Shown: one piece after another, positions 26,384-35,795 of the stretch | Numbering within the stretch: position 1 is the stretch's first letter | How the letters are laid out: every line of letters starts with the position of its first letter | NCBI GenBank assembly: GCA_029260345.1 | Contig: JAJDDK010000006.1 | Location: 434,001 to 498,000, forward strand | Origin: Phycisphaerales bacterium | Lineage (GTDB): Bacteria > Planctomycetota > Phycisphaerae > Phycisphaerales > UBA1924 | Direction of reading: 5' to 3' | Length of the DNA stretch: 64,000 nt | The notes under the pieces: model-generated | What the model was told of the DNA's origin: nothing | Databases searched by the model: none | The model's input: only the letters and a program-made list of their open reading frames with translations | Made by a program: the position numbers and the translations under genes

Positions 26384-27826
26384 TCAACTCGCAAGTCGAT
26401 CAAGCCCGTACTGCTTCATCTTCTTGTAAAGCGTCGTGCGATTGATGCTGAGCTGCCGCGCTGTTTCCTGGCGGTTCCAGTCATTGGCGCGCAACGCCTT
26501 CAAGATGATTCGCTTCTCAGGCTCTTGGAGCGCATCGACGAGCGGGATCGGCGTCCAGGGGGACGTCGCATCATCGATCAAAGCATCGGTCGCGGCCGAC
26601 AGCCCTTCCGGGGGCGCATTGCTAACGACGTGCGCCGGCAAATCTTCGATGGAAAGCGTCTGGCGGCGTGAAAGCACCACAGCGCGTTCCACGATGTTTG
26701 ACAGTTCACGCACGTTGCCGGGGAAGCTGTAACGGCGCAACGCGTCGATGGCCTCTTCCGTGAATCCTGTGATTTGCTTGCCCATCTCCTTGGCGTGCGT
26801 CTCAAGAAAATGATCCGCAAGTAGAGGGATGTCGGACGTGCGCTCTCGGAGTGAAGGCACATCGATTCGCACGACATTCACGCGGTAGTACAAGTCCTGC
26901 CTGAAGCGTCCCTCGGCGACGAGCGTTTCCAGCGATTCGTTGCTCGCGAGCACGATGCGCACATCAACTTCGATTGTTTCGTTGGAGCCGACCGGCTCGA
27001 AGCGGCGTTCCTGAAGCACGCGCAAAAGCTTGAGCTGCATTGCAGGTGACGCAGAATTGATTTCATCGAGGAAGAGTGTGCCGTTGTTGGCCGCGAGGAA
27101 CTTGCCCTTCTTGTCCGTGTGAGCGCCAGTGAAGGCGCCTTTGGCGTGCCCGAACAATTCGCTTTCGAGAATGGTTTCGGGAATGGACCCGCAAGCGATT
27201 TCCACGAACGGCTCATCCCGGCGCGGGCTGCGCCGGTGAATCGCGTGCGCGATGAGCGACTTGCCGACACCGCTTTCGCCCATCATCAAGACCGTCGTCT
27301 TCGACGGCGCCACCGCTTCGATCAGATCGTAAATGCGCAGCATCCGATGATCAGCGCCGACGATGCTGTCAAGGCCGAATCGCTCATCGAGCTGTTCGCG
27401 CAGCACGCGATTCTCTGCACGCAGCGCCTGCTGACGCAGCGCCTTTTCCAAACTCATGCGCAGTTCATCATCAACCACCGGCTTCGTCAGGTAGTCCACA
27501 GCGCCGAGTTTGATCGTCTCCACGGCGGACTCAATCGTCCCATACCCCGTGAGCATGATGACGACCGTTTCCGGGCTGGCTTCGCTCATAGCGCGCAGCG
27601 TTTCAATTCCGGACATGCCGGGAAGCGACAGATCGCAAATCACCACCTGAAACGTATTGGGGTCCGCTTCCTCAATGGTCGCGATCGCTTCGTCGCCCGT
27701 GGCGCACGTCGCCACATCATGTCCTTCACGAGACAGAAATTCCGCGAGGGAGTCTGCGACGATCGGGTCGTCATCCACGATCAGCACGCGCGCGGGCGCA
27801 TCAGATTGGTTTTTCTTTGCGTTCAT
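26384..27826 (-). CDS. Sigma-54-dependent response regulator (NtrC family)
   Basis: 480-residue transcription activator. Receiver domain with phospho-acceptor Asp65 (VVICDLSLPG) and Lys in YLTKPV; AAA+ domain with Walker A GESGVGKS at 183-190 and the sigma-54 contact loop GAFTGA at 230-235; C-terminal Fis-type helix-turn-helix (RQETARQLSINRTTLYKKM). The ATG at 27826 overlaps the stop of the upstream histidine kinase (ATGA); a GTG two codons earlier is also possible. With the kinase it forms a two-component pair controlling sigma-54 promoters, which I could not locate in this window. Confidence 0.95.
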   Translation of the reverse strand: MNAKKNQSDAPARVLIVDDDPIVADSLAEFLSREGHDVATCATGDEAIATIEEADPNTFQVVICDLSLPGMSGIETLRAMSEASPETVVIMLTGYGTIESAVETIKLGAVDYLTKPVVDDELRMSLEKALRQQALRAENRVLREQLDERFGLDSIVGADHRMLRIYDLIEAVAPSKTTVLMMGESGVGKSLIAHAIHRRSPRRDEPFVEIACGSIPETILESELFGHAKGAFTGAHTDKKGKFLAANNGTLFLDEINSASPAMQLKLLRVLQERRFEPVGSNETIEVDVRIVLASNESLETLVAEGRFRQDLYYRVNVVRIDVPSLRERTSDIPLLADHFLETHAKEMGKQITGFTEEAIDALRRYSFPGNVRELSNIVERAVVLSRRQTLSIEDLPAHVVSNAPPEGLSAATDALIDDATSPWTPIPLVDALQEPEKRIILKALRANDWNRQETARQLSINRTTLYKKMKQYGLDRLAS

Positions 27827-28698
27827 GCGCACTTCAGCGGGTAACGCATCGTCAGGTGCCCGCCGCGACCGCTCGGGCGGAGCGCATCATTCGGCGTGCG
27901 ACTCGAAAGCGTAATGGCGCCGCCGAGCGAGCGAATGATCTGGCGCGACAGCGACAAACCAACTCCGAATCCCTCGCGCTTGGTGGTGAATCCGGGGTCA
28001 AACGCATGTTCGCGCGTCTGCTCATCCGGACCGGGGCCGTCATCAACGATGTCAATGACAATCTCCGCCGGTTGGCCGTCCACCGTTTCAAGCTCTGCGA
28101 TCAGTTCAACGCGGCTGCCCAGCCCCGATCGGGCAATCGCTTCGATCGCATTGCGCACGCCATTGGCGATCGCGGGATAAATCGGTCCTGCTTCAGTCAG
28201 CACCAGTCGCGGTGACACCTCGGCCAGCAGTTCAACACGGCATTCCGCCGCCAGTGGGCGGTGCGCCTCCAGCGCATGAGTGATTGCTTCCACCAAGGGC
28301 GCTGTCCGGACGGACATCGTCGAGAGCGAATCGCTGCCGGGACGCATCGCGGCTTGCAACAGATCCGCCATGTGTTCGAGCGCTGTCGTCGCCGTGGCGA
28401 GTTGCGTCGAGATTGACGGGTCAAGCCCCGGCGCAATCGCGAGCTCCCCGAGACTTCGCCGCGCCAGCGACAACGTCCGGGTCGCCCCATCCAGAAGATT
28501 GTTGAGTTCATGCATCACCGCGACCATGCGCGCCGTCGCGGCGTCGGCCGCCGCCGCAGAACTGGATGCGGTGGGTGAAAACGGATGTCGACCGGCGGCC
28601 GGAGTCACATGGATCGGGTCACGCGGCGCGTCGGAATCGTGGTCGTGTGGCGTCATCGCCACATCCGATCGTCCGTGTGGCGGTCCAACTGAAGCCAC
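27823..28698 (-). CDS. Soluble sensor histidine kinase
   Basis: 291 residues from a GTG at 28698 (ATG 28656 would shorten it by 14). A poorly conserved N-terminal 50 residues precede the dimerisation helix with phospho-accepting His63 in VMHELNNLLDG, then the HATPase domain with N box NGVRNAIEA, G1 box DDGPGPDE, and GFGVGLSLSRQIIRSLGG. No membrane helix or recognisable sensor domain, so it is cytoplasmic and probably takes its signal from a partner. Translationally coupled to the NtrC-type regulator. Confidence 0.9.
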   Translation of the reverse strand: MASVGPPHGRSDVAMTPHDHDSDAPRDPIHVTPAAGRHPFSPTASSSAAAADAATARMVAVMHELNNLLDGATRTLSLARRSLGELAIAPGLDPSISTQLATATTALEHMADLLQAAMRPGSDSLSTMSVRTAPLVEAITHALEAHRPLAAECRVELLAEVSPRLVLTEAGPIYPAIANGVRNAIEAIARSGLGSRVELIAELETVDGQPAEIVIDIVDDGPGPDEQTREHAFDPGFTTKREGFGVGLSLSRQIIRSLGGAITLSSRTPNDALRPSGRGGHLTMRYPLKCA

Positions 28699-28787
28699 AT
28701 GTTGCGTCCACGCGACACTTTGGAACGATTGGGACGTTCCGGGCGATGCGCGTGATCAACATTTGGCGGCGCAAACTCTTTTCGGAC

Positions 28788-29582
28788 CTACAGCCCGCTC
28801 ATGCGCCACGCGGCGAGCAAAAGCAGAATGGCGAGGGCGCCGCGGATCCAAAGCATGGGCAAGCGGTGCGTCAGCGACGCGCCGAGCCAGCCGCCGATCA
28901 TCGCCGTGGGCGTGAGCGCCGCCGCCAGAAGCAGGGCGTCGGCGGGCGTCTGGTGGTGCTCCGGCAGTGTGCTGATCTTCATGGTGGCGCCAATTGCGGC
29001 GGTGATGCACATCGTCGCACTGCTCGCCGCGATGGCCTGCTTCAGCGGAATGCGGCACAACCATTGCGCCAGCGGAACCGCCAGAATTCCGCCACCGATC
29101 CCAAGGAGCCCAGCCGCCATGCCGAGCACGCCGCCAACAGTCCCGGCTCGCGCCGGCGTCACGGTTGAAGTCTCCGGTGTGAAATCCGGCTTCTTCAAGT
29201 AGACCTTGAGGATCTGCTGTGCTGCGAGGAACAGGAGAAACCCCGCGAAGATGCGCCGCAGCGTCATTCCATCGAGCCGATTGGAAAACCACACGCCCAG
29301 CAGAATTGCCGCGAGGCCGGTGGGGAGCAGCCACTTCAAGAGATCAACGCGCAGCGCTCCGGCTTTCGCATGACGAATCGCCGCTGGCAGTGAGACCGCG
29401 ACATTCACGGCCATCGCAGCCGCTTGGAACAAATGCTGCGCATCGGCGCCTCGACCGGGGAACAAAATCACCATCCCCGGAATCATGATGATGCTGCCGC
29501 CGATGCCGAGCAGGCCGCCAAGCGTCCCTGCCGCCAGGCCGATTCCTGCGACGACAGCGATCTCACCGGGCGTCAGAGTCAT
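28788..29582 (-). CDS. TauE/SafE-family membrane exporter
   Basis: 264-residue protein with about eight membrane helices and the duplicated family motif: GGLLGIGGSIIMIPGMV in the first half and AGLLGIGGGILAVPLAQWL in the second. Members export sulfite, sulfonates or other small anions. It is plausible, but unproven, that it handles sulfur compounds for the sulfation genes elsewhere in the window. Separate from the kinase-regulator pair by about 90 bases. Confidence 0.9.
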   Translation of the reverse strand: MTLTPGEIAVVAGIGLAAGTLGGLLGIGGSIIMIPGMVILFPGRGADAQHLFQAAAMAVNVAVSLPAAIRHAKAGALRVDLLKWLLPTGLAAILLGVWFSNRLDGMTLRRIFAGFLLFLAAQQILKVYLKKPDFTPETSTVTPARAGTVGGVLGMAAGLLGIGGGILAVPLAQWLCRIPLKQAIAASSATMCITAAIGATMKISTLPEHHQTPADALLLAAALTPTAMIGGWLGASLTHRLPMLWIRGALAILLLLAAWRMSGL

Positions 29583-29694
29583 GCGAATCCTTCACGAGCA
29601 AATCCATTGATGTGACGGCGCCTCCATCTTGCGGCTCGTCTGGGAGCGCCGATCCTAGTGAGCAAGGTCGAGCCGTGCGGTATCGTGCTGACAC

Positions 29695-30666
29695 ATGGCA
29701 GATCGGCGCATCGTCACCATCACGTTGAACCCCGCAGTCGACCGCGTTCTCGAAGCGCCGGGCTTCGCCGTCGGCAAACACGTGCGCGGCCGGCGCGTGG
29801 CGCTCTACCCGGCGGGCAAGGGGATCAACGTGTCGCGCGTGCTGGCGCTTCTGGGCGTGCGCTCAATCGCGACCGGTTTCGTCGGGCAGGGCGAATTGGC
29901 CATGTTCGAGGAGCATCTCGAAGAAATTGGCGGCAATCAGGTCATCTGCCAATTGCTGATTGTGCGCGCCCGCACGCGGGACAACGTCACGATCGTTGAT
30001 CCGATCGATGACACCGAAACGCACATTCGCGATGAAGGTTTCGAAGTCCAGCCTGAAGACGTCGCTCGCATCGCCAGCAAGCTCGCGCTTCTCGCCAATG
30101 AAGACACTCTCATGATTTTCGGCGGCTCGCTTCCGCCCGGAGTGTCGCCCGGCGCCTTTGCGCACATGGTCGATCGTTGCGGCGAACGCGGCGCCCAGAT
30201 TGTCGTGGACACCAGCGTGCCGGCGCTGGTTGATCTGCGCGAAGCGGGCGCGTGGATGCTCAAACTCAACCGCGAAGAACTCGCCGCGATGTCGGAATTG
30301 CCGACGGAAACCGAAGACCAAGTGCTGAAAGCGTCCCGCTCGCTCCTGCAGCGCGGCAAGGGTCGATTCGGTCACGTGCTGGCGACGATGGGCGCTGACG
30401 GAGCGATGCTGATTGGTTCAAACATCGGATTTCGCGGTCGCGTCGGAGTGCATCCCGGGCGCATCGTCTCAACCGTCGGGTGCGGCGACTGCATGGTCGC
30501 CGGGGTCGTCGCGGGGCACATGCGATCCGGCGATTGGAAAACCGCCATGCGCGAAGGCCTCGCCGTCGCAACGGCCGGCGCCGTCGAACGCAAGGCCGGA
30601 TTTGTCAGCCTCGATGATGTGGAAGAGTTCCGCGAAGCAGCGATCGTCGAACCGATCGGCGCCTGA
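29695..30666 (+). CDS. PfkB-family sugar kinase (1-phosphofructokinase-like)
   Basis: 323 residues. The start TITLNPAVDR and YPAGKGINVSRVL are typical of the 1-phosphofructokinase/tagatose-6-phosphate kinase branch of the PfkB family; the C-terminal TVGCGDCMVAGVVAGH holds the catalytic Asp and anion hole. Phosphorylates a phosphosugar using ATP in central carbon metabolism. No PTS or sugar transport gene lies next to it, so the exact substrate is open. Confidence 0.88.
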   Translation: MADRRIVTITLNPAVDRVLEAPGFAVGKHVRGRRVALYPAGKGINVSRVLALLGVRSIATGFVGQGELAMFEEHLEEIGGNQVICQLLIVRARTRDNVTIVDPIDDTETHIRDEGFEVQPEDVARIASKLALLANEDTLMIFGGSLPPGVSPGAFAHMVDRCGERGAQIVVDTSVPALVDLREAGAWMLKLNREELAAMSELPTETEDQVLKASRSLLQRGKGRFGHVLATMGADGAMLIGSNIGFRGRVGVHPGRIVSTVGCGDCMVAGVVAGHMRSGDWKTAMREGLAVATAGAVERKAGFVSLDDVEEFREAAIVEPIGA

Positions 30667-30905
30667 GCCCCCTCGAAGCTGATCCGTCCGAAAAACCGGC
30701 CCTCCGAGGCTGGCCGCGGTCGCGCCGGTTGCTATTTGTGCCCTCGCATCCCGCACAACCCCTCCAGACCCACCCATTTCGAGCCGAAATCGACTCGGAG
30801 CCGGTTCCGCGGCTCAACGGCCGCTCAGATGGGGTACCTTTCGATCAACCCAGAGGCCGCGTGGTGGCGGCTTCCGGGGGCACAACTCAAGACCTGGTGG
30901 ACCAA

Positions 30906-31502
30906 ATGAAGATTCGATTCCGAAACGGTGGTGGACCGTCCAAGAAGATCGCGATCGAGACCGGCATGTTTCTCGTTGCCGCCGTTCTCGTCGCCGGCTC
31001 CGCCATCGCGGCGAAGAATCATGGCGGCGCCACGCCGCTCGTCGCCATCGAAGCGACCCAGCCGGTGGTGAATGAATTCGCGGCGACGAATCAGGTCGCT
31101 GTCACCCTCGCATCTGAAATTCAAATTGATGAGCCGCAAGTTGTTGAAGGCGTGCGCTGGTTCAATGGAAAGAAGGTCCGTCCGGTGCGCACGGTGTGGA
31201 TCACTGTCACTGCCTACAGCCCCGATCACCGCTCCTGCGGCGAGTTCGCTGACGGCGTCACCGCGAGTAACAAGTCCATCTGGACCAACAGCATGAAGCT
31301 CGTCGCCGCGGACACCAGCATCCTGCCCTTGGGCACGATGTTGAGCATCCCCGGCTACGACAACGACGCGGTTGTGCCTGTTCTCGATCGCGGCGGCGCC
31401 ATCAAAGGCGCGCGTCTTGACGTCCTCTTTCCCTCGCACGCCGAAGCGCTGCAGTGGGGCGTTCAGAAGCTGCCGGTCACGATCTGGGAATACGCTGACT
31501 GA
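30906..31502 (+). CDS. 3D-domain (lytic transglycosylase-like) exported protein
   Basis: 198 residues from ATG 30906; the frame is open about 60 codons upstream without protein character. An N-terminal membrane/signal helix (TGMFLVAAVLVAGSAIAA) is followed by a C-terminal 3D domain: VTAYSPD, CGEFADGVTASNK, LVAADTSILPLGTML, VLDRGGAIKGARLDVLF. This double-psi beta barrel is shared by MltA-type transglycosylases and Rpf/YabE-like proteins; the three conserved Asp are present. Likely acts on peptidoglycan. Confidence 0.85.
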   Translation: MKIRFRNGGGPSKKIAIETGMFLVAAVLVAGSAIAAKNHGGATPLVAIEATQPVVNEFAATNQVAVTLASEIQIDEPQVVEGVRWFNGKKVRPVRTVWITVTAYSPDHRSCGEFADGVTASNKSIWTNSMKLVAADTSILPLGTMLSIPGYDNDAVVPVLDRGGAIKGARLDVLFPSHAEALQWGVQKLPVTIWEYAD

Positions 31503-31521
31503 AACCGGGACGCTCGACGGA

Positions 31522-32376
31522 TTACTTTGACGCAACCTCTTCCGGCGCCGGTCGTATCGACCGCACAGTCAATTCATAATCAAACTCAACAAACGGGCCA
31601 ACAAATCGCGGCGTGTTGAATACGCCACGATCCAGGCGCGATTCGTTCAACACCGGCGCCGCCGAAAACGTCGCAGAAATCACCCAGCGCGATGGCGCCG
31701 TGTCTTCCAGCACACGCAGCGCATCGCGGCCGGCCAGTTCCAGCATAAACGGCTCCCCGATGGGCTCGCCCGTTTTCGGCCACAGCGCTTGAAACTCGCA
31801 ATCCACCAGTTGCGCATCGAGCGGATTCATTGACTTGAGTTCGACGAGCCATTCCACAGCGGATCGCCGATGCAATTTGATCTGATTGATCCAGCGGCGC
31901 ACTTCGCGCAAATACGCCTCGCGCTCTTCTGGGGTCTCGTACGGAAGCGCGCCCATGGTCGCGACATATTCTCGTTGAAGCGCTTCGAAGAGCGCGTCCG
32001 GCGCGGCGAACGGATGCTGCGAAAGATCAATCTCCGGCGCCGGCGTTGATTCTGGCTCTAAATGCTGCGGCGGAGGTTGCTCCATCACCGGGGCAGAGCC
32101 GCCGTTTCTTTCAGCCGCCATGCGCCGGGATCGTTCGCTTTCCAGCTCGGCCCGCGTCGCGATCAGCAGCTCATTCTGTGTTTCGACCAGTTTGGTCAGA
32201 CGCGCGATTTCGACCTGCATCTGTGTGATCGCCGCCTCCAGCGCATGCAGACGTTCACGCAGCAGGTCGTTCTCGCGCCGGAGCTCGCTCGGACTGGCGC
32301 CAGGCGACGTTTGCGCGATCGCGTCGGGGGCGCCAATCAGCCCGGCCAGACAAATCAAGAGAATCGCGCGAATCAT
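31522..32376 (-). CDS. Exported coiled-coil protein of unknown function
   Basis: 284 residues from ATG 32376, which gives a clean signal peptide (MIRAILLICLAGLIGAPDAIAQ); the frame continues upstream across the DUF58 gene on the other strand and is not used. Residues about 30-85 form a heptad-rich coiled coil (RRENDLLRERLHALEAAITQ), followed by a proline/glutamate linker and a C-terminal domain of about 150 residues with no family I recognise. Divergent from the DUF58 gene. Confidence 0.75.
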   Translation of the reverse strand: MIRAILLICLAGLIGAPDAIAQTSPGASPSELRRENDLLRERLHALEAAITQMQVEIARLTKLVETQNELLIATRAELESERSRRMAAERNGGSAPVMEQPPPQHLEPESTPAPEIDLSQHPFAAPDALFEALQREYVATMGALPYETPEEREAYLREVRRWINQIKLHRRSAVEWLVELKSMNPLDAQLVDCEFQALWPKTGEPIGEPFMLELAGRDALRVLEDTAPSRWVISATFSAAPVLNESRLDRGVFNTPRFVGPFVEFDYELTVRSIRPAPEEVASK

Positions 32377-32461
32377 GAACGGCTCCGAACTCGTGACCAA
32401 TGCTTCATCGGCATAGCATACGCCGCACGCACGCAGATTCACGGGACACGAACGAGGCCGA

Positions 32462-33427
32462 ATGCTCGCCAGCAACAGCACATCGCGACCGCGAAGCATC
32501 GAGGAATTGCTCGGCCCACAGACGATGCACCGGCTGGATCGTCTCGATCTGCTCAGCCGCAAGGTGTTCGCGGGGAAACTGCCCGGCGAGCGTCGCTCGA
32601 AGCGCCGCGGCCAGTCCATCGAGTTTGATGACTACCGGCAATATGTCTCCGGCGATGATCTGCGCCACATCGACTGGAACGTCTACGCGCGCCTCGATCG
32701 CATGTTCATCAAACTCTTTCTGGAGGAAGAAGACCTGGGGCTTCATCTCGTGGTGGACTGCTCCGCCAGCATGGATGCGGGCGATCCGAACAAACTGATC
32801 TTCTGTCAGAAACTTGCAATGGCGCTCGGGTACATCGGACTGGTCAACAACAATCGCGTGGCGGTGACATCCTTCGGTGGTCCGCGCATGGAACGGCTCG
32901 GCGAATGCCGCGGCCGGCGCAACGTGCAGCGCCTCGGGCAATTTCTTCTCGAGGCGCCGGGCGAAGATTCGCCCAATCGATCCACCGCGCCGGGGCCGGG
33001 CGCTGACTTCACAAGCGCATTGCGATTCATCGGGCACACCGCCAAAGGCAAAGGTGTGCTCGTGATCATGAGCGACTTTCTCTTGCGTGAAGGCTACGAA
33101 GACGGCTTGCGGCTGCTCGCCGGGCGCAAAGGGTGGGACGTCTATTGCCTCCAGGTGCTCGCGCCGGACGAGATTGATCCGAGCCGCGCCGGCGCCGAGG
33201 CGATTTCCGGTGATGTGCGATTGACGGACGTCGAAACCGGCGCCGATGCAGAAGTCACCGTGACGGCGGCTTTGCTTGAGCAATACAAGAAATCGCTCGA
33301 GCGTTATTGCAATGAAATCGCGACATTCGGCGCCGCGCGGGAGATGACGCATGCGCTCGTGCGCACGGATACTGAAATTGAAACACTCTTAATCGACTAT
33401 TTGCGCAAACGCGGCATGCTGCGTTAG
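32462..33427 (+). CDS. DUF58 domain protein (vWA-like)
   Basis: 321 residues. RRGQSIEFDDYRQYVSGDDLRHIDWNVYAR is the DUF58 signature; LHLVVDCSASMDAG is the metal-binding DxSxS site of the von Willebrand A-like fold that follows. Such genes usually sit in an operon with a MoxR AAA+ ATPase, batA/batB and a transglutaminase; none of those partners is in the window. Probably a cytoplasmic scaffold for envelope stress or secretion functions. Confidence 0.9.
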   Translation: MLASNSTSRPRSIEELLGPQTMHRLDRLDLLSRKVFAGKLPGERRSKRRGQSIEFDDYRQYVSGDDLRHIDWNVYARLDRMFIKLFLEEEDLGLHLVVDCSASMDAGDPNKLIFCQKLAMALGYIGLVNNNRVAVTSFGGPRMERLGECRGRRNVQRLGQFLLEAPGEDSPNRSTAPGPGADFTSALRFIGHTAKGKGVLVIMSDFLLREGYEDGLRLLAGRKGWDVYCLQVLAPDEIDPSRAGAEAISGDVRLTDVETGADAEVTVTAALLEQYKKSLERYCNEIATFGAAREMTHALVRTDTEIETLLIDYLRKRGMLR

Positions 33428-33439
33428 AGCATCAACAAA

Positions 33440-33540
33440 CCGGGGCGCCGTGGTACGGCCGCCAAAGGCGGCAGTGCCACGAAATTTCGATCGCTTACTC
33501 CACCATGGCACTGCCCTTTGGGCCGTACCACGCCGCCCGG
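33440..33540. repeat. MITE-like inverted repeat with nested hairpins
   Basis: Left arm GTGGTACGG...GCAGTGCCA (33450-33479) encloses the hairpin GCCGCC-AAA-GGCGGC; right arm TGGCACTGC...CCGTACCAC (33506-33531) encloses GCCC-TTT-GGGC. The arms are inverted copies of each other with differing cores and about 26 bases between them; similarity reaches the CCGGG/CCCGG ends. It fills most of the gap between the convergent DUF58 and TPR-YggX genes. Confidence 0.75.
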
Positions 33541-33553
33541 CGGAAACAATGGA

Positions 33554-34174
33554 TCACACCTTTGAGAGTTCTGCCCGCACCGCATCATCAATCCCAAGAA
33601 ACTCCTGCATGTGCCGGTCGTATGTGTCGCTGTCTTCATCGCGCGACAGATCAAGGCGCAATTCATTGATGACCTTGGTTCCCTGGCCGATCCACTCCCG
33701 CCACGTCTGGACGGAAATGTTCTCGTAGATCCACTGGCCAATCGGTCCCTTAAACGGCGGCGCCGGAAGCTGCGTCCCTGCGCGGCCCGTCCGCTGGCAC
33801 ACAAACGCGCCCGCCGGGAGTTCTTCTTCCTTGGCGGATTTCACCTGCGGCACCGGGCGGTCCATCTCCTTGAGCATTTCCGCCATCGCATTGCGCGGCA
33901 GCATGTCGCCGCGCTCCGCCGCGACGGTGTAGCCCTTCGTGAGCAGGTCGGCCGCGCGGTCCAGATCGCCGGTCTTGATGAATGACGCCGCAGCGAGTTG
34001 GTACGCCTTGCTCATCCCCGGATTGACTTCAACGCAGCGCAGATACGCGCGGGCGGCGTCGGCGTGGCGATCTGCCTGGGCATACGCACCGCCAAGGCTG
34101 AAATGGGCCATGTCGTTGTCGGGGTCGGCCTGGGCCATGTTCTCGAACTGTGCAATGCGCGTCGTGGTGTCCAT
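33554..34174 (-). CDS. TPR protein fused to a YggX-like Fe(II)-trafficking domain
   Basis: 206 residues from ATG 34174, chosen because GGAG lies 5 bases upstream; an ATG at 34207 has no ribosome site. The N-terminal part has tetratricopeptide-like helices (DNDMAHFSLGGAYAQADR, SKAYQLAAASFIKTGDLDRA). The C-terminal 75 residues match the YggX layout: VCQRTG with a single Cys, PGP-like GPIGQWIYENIS, WREWIGQGTKVINELRLDL and MQEFLG. YggX proteins are small (about 90 aa) stand-alone factors linked to iron and oxidative damage of Fe-S clusters; the TPR fusion is not the usual form. Confidence 0.8.
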   Translation of the reverse strand: MDTTTRIAQFENMAQADPDNDMAHFSLGGAYAQADRHADAARAYLRCVEVNPGMSKAYQLAAASFIKTGDLDRAADLLTKGYTVAAERGDMLPRNAMAEMLKEMDRPVPQVKSAKEEELPAGAFVCQRTGRAGTQLPAPPFKGPIGQWIYENISVQTWREWIGQGTKVINELRLDLSRDEDSDTYDRHMQEFLGIDDAVRAELSKV

Positions 34175-34317
34175 CGGGGCTCCGAAGCCGGGGTTTTTCG
34201 AATTCATTGATCGTCGGCACGATCATAGGAAGCAGGCGCCGAGGGGCCAGCCGCGCGGCAAAGAAGGGGGGCGTTGCCGCTGTGCGATCAACGCGCGCCT
34301 CGCATACGCTGTGTCCT

Positions 34318-35286
34318 GTGACCACCCCCTCGAGTGTGCTTTCAATCGAACTTGCCGGAGTGCCGCTGCGGAATCCGGTCCTGCTCGCCGCCGGCACGGC
34401 CGGGTACGTCGATGAGATGGCTGATGCGATGCCGCTCCGGTCGGTGGGCGCCGTGGTCACCAAATCAATCACTGCGGAGCCGCGCGAAGGCAACCAGACA
34501 TGGCGCGTCATGGACGTGCCGGGGGGGATGCTCAACGCGATTGGGCTGGCGAACGTCGGTCGAGACAAGTTTCGAGCAACGTTCGCGCCGCGGATTGCTG
34601 AAGCGCCGACGAGGGTCATTGGCTCCATCGCGGGCCATTCCATCGAGGACTATGTCTCCGTCGCGCACATGTTCAACGAAATTTCCCATGTGCCCGCAGT
34701 CGAGATCAATGTCTCCTGCCCGAACGTGGCGCACGGTTCAACGTTTGGCGAATCACCAGAAGCCCTGCGTGAACTCCTCCAGGCCGTGCGGCCGGCGCTC
34801 GCGGACGCCAAACTCTTCGTCAAAATGCCGCCCATCACTTCCGGTGACGGCAGCGACCACAGCATGGTGGCGCTGGCGACCGTCGCCATCGAATGCGGCG
34901 CCGACGCCATCACCATCGCCAACACCGTCCCCGCCATGGCGATTGATGTGGAAACACGCACGCCGCGACTGGCGAATGTCACCGGCGGCTTAAGCGGCCC
35001 CGCCGTCCACCCGATCGCGGTGCGCCTTGTGCATCTCGTCTATCGCGGCGTGGCCCGTGACGCCGGTGTGCCCATCATCGGCGCCGGCGGTGTGGTGTGC
35101 TGGCAGGACGCGGCAGAGTTCATCCTTGCGGGCGCGACGGCGGTTGAAATCGGCACGGCGCTCTTTGCGGACCCGCGCATTTCGGGGCGCGTGGTGTCCG
35201 GGCTGGAGCGATGGGTCAAACGGCAGGGCGCTTCATCGGTGACGGAACTCATCGGCGCCGTGCGGCTTCCGGAGACGAAGCCATGA
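34318..35286 (+). CDS. pyrD: Dihydroorotate dehydrogenase-like flavoprotein (class 1)
   Basis: 322 residues from GTG 34318. Oxidises dihydroorotate to orotate in pyrimidine synthesis. Motifs: LRNPVLLAAGTAGY, KSITAEPREGN, the active-site segment EINVSCPNV with the class 1 catalytic cysteine, ANTVPAMAIDVETRTP, GGLSGPAVHPIAVRLV and IGAGGVVCWQDA. The substrate loop PGGMLNAIGLAN is the usual NxxGxxN type. Class 1B enzymes use a PyrK electron-transfer partner, not seen here. Stop overlaps the start of the next gene (ATGA). Confidence 0.9.
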   Translation: MTTPSSVLSIELAGVPLRNPVLLAAGTAGYVDEMADAMPLRSVGAVVTKSITAEPREGNQTWRVMDVPGGMLNAIGLANVGRDKFRATFAPRIAEAPTRVIGSIAGHSIEDYVSVAHMFNEISHVPAVEINVSCPNVAHGSTFGESPEALRELLQAVRPALADAKLFVKMPPITSGDGSDHSMVALATVAIECGADAITIANTVPAMAIDVETRTPRLANVTGGLSGPAVHPIAVRLVHLVYRGVARDAGVPIIGAGGVVCWQDAAEFILAGATAVEIGTALFADPRISGRVVSGLERWVKRQGASSVTELIGAVRLPETKP

Positions 35287-35678
35287 CCGACGCCGAGCGC
35301 GAACGATTCGACGCGGTCTTCGAAGCCGCGCTGGGTGAACTGCCAGATGAGCTGCTGGCGTACCTCGATGAAGCGCCAGTCGTCCTGGATGACCGTCCGT
35401 CTCCCGAAATGCTTGCCTCACTCAATATGGAAGCGGATGACATCCTGTGCGGCTTGCACACAGGAATCGCCGTCACTGAAGACTCCGTCGAATTCTCCGG
35501 GGTTCCGACGGACGTCATCAACCTGTTTCGCGAAGGAATCGTGAGCACCGCCGGCGGCTGGGACGGCCCTGACGCCGAAGAAGCCGTGTACAACGAGATC
35601 ATGGTTACGCTGCTTCATGAGATCGGGCACCACTTTGGACTCGATGAAGATGACCTCGACGCTCTTGGATACGGATGA
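35283..35678 (+). CDS. Minimal zinc metallopeptidase (zincin-like)
   Basis: 131 residues. C-terminal EIMVTLLHEIGHHFGLDEDDLDALGY contains HExxH plus a downstream acid, the pattern of the small metallopeptidase family (Pfam 06262 type) often annotated only as a zincin-like protein. The N-terminal half is acidic. Start overlaps the pyrD stop, so the two are translated together; a functional link to pyrimidine synthesis is unknown. Confidence 0.85.
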   Translation: MTDAERERFDAVFEAALGELPDELLAYLDEAPVVLDDRPSPEMLASLNMEADDILCGLHTGIAVTEDSVEFSGVPTDVINLFREGIVSTAGGWDGPDAEEAVYNEIMVTLLHEIGHHFGLDEDDLDALGYG

Positions 35679-35795
35679 GCGTCATAAAATCCAGTTGGAT
35701 TGACGTCCTAGAATGCAACCTCGAAATCGCCGAAGTCAACAAGTGTGCGGCGCCGGGACCGGCCGCCAGTGACCCCTCAACGGAGTGAAGACGCC

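Noticed and set aside
33507-33522. TGGCAC at the -24 position of a possible sigma-54 promoter
   Set aside because: The -12 element lacks the required GC (TTTGG instead of TTGC), and the bases belong to an inverted repeat between convergent genes.
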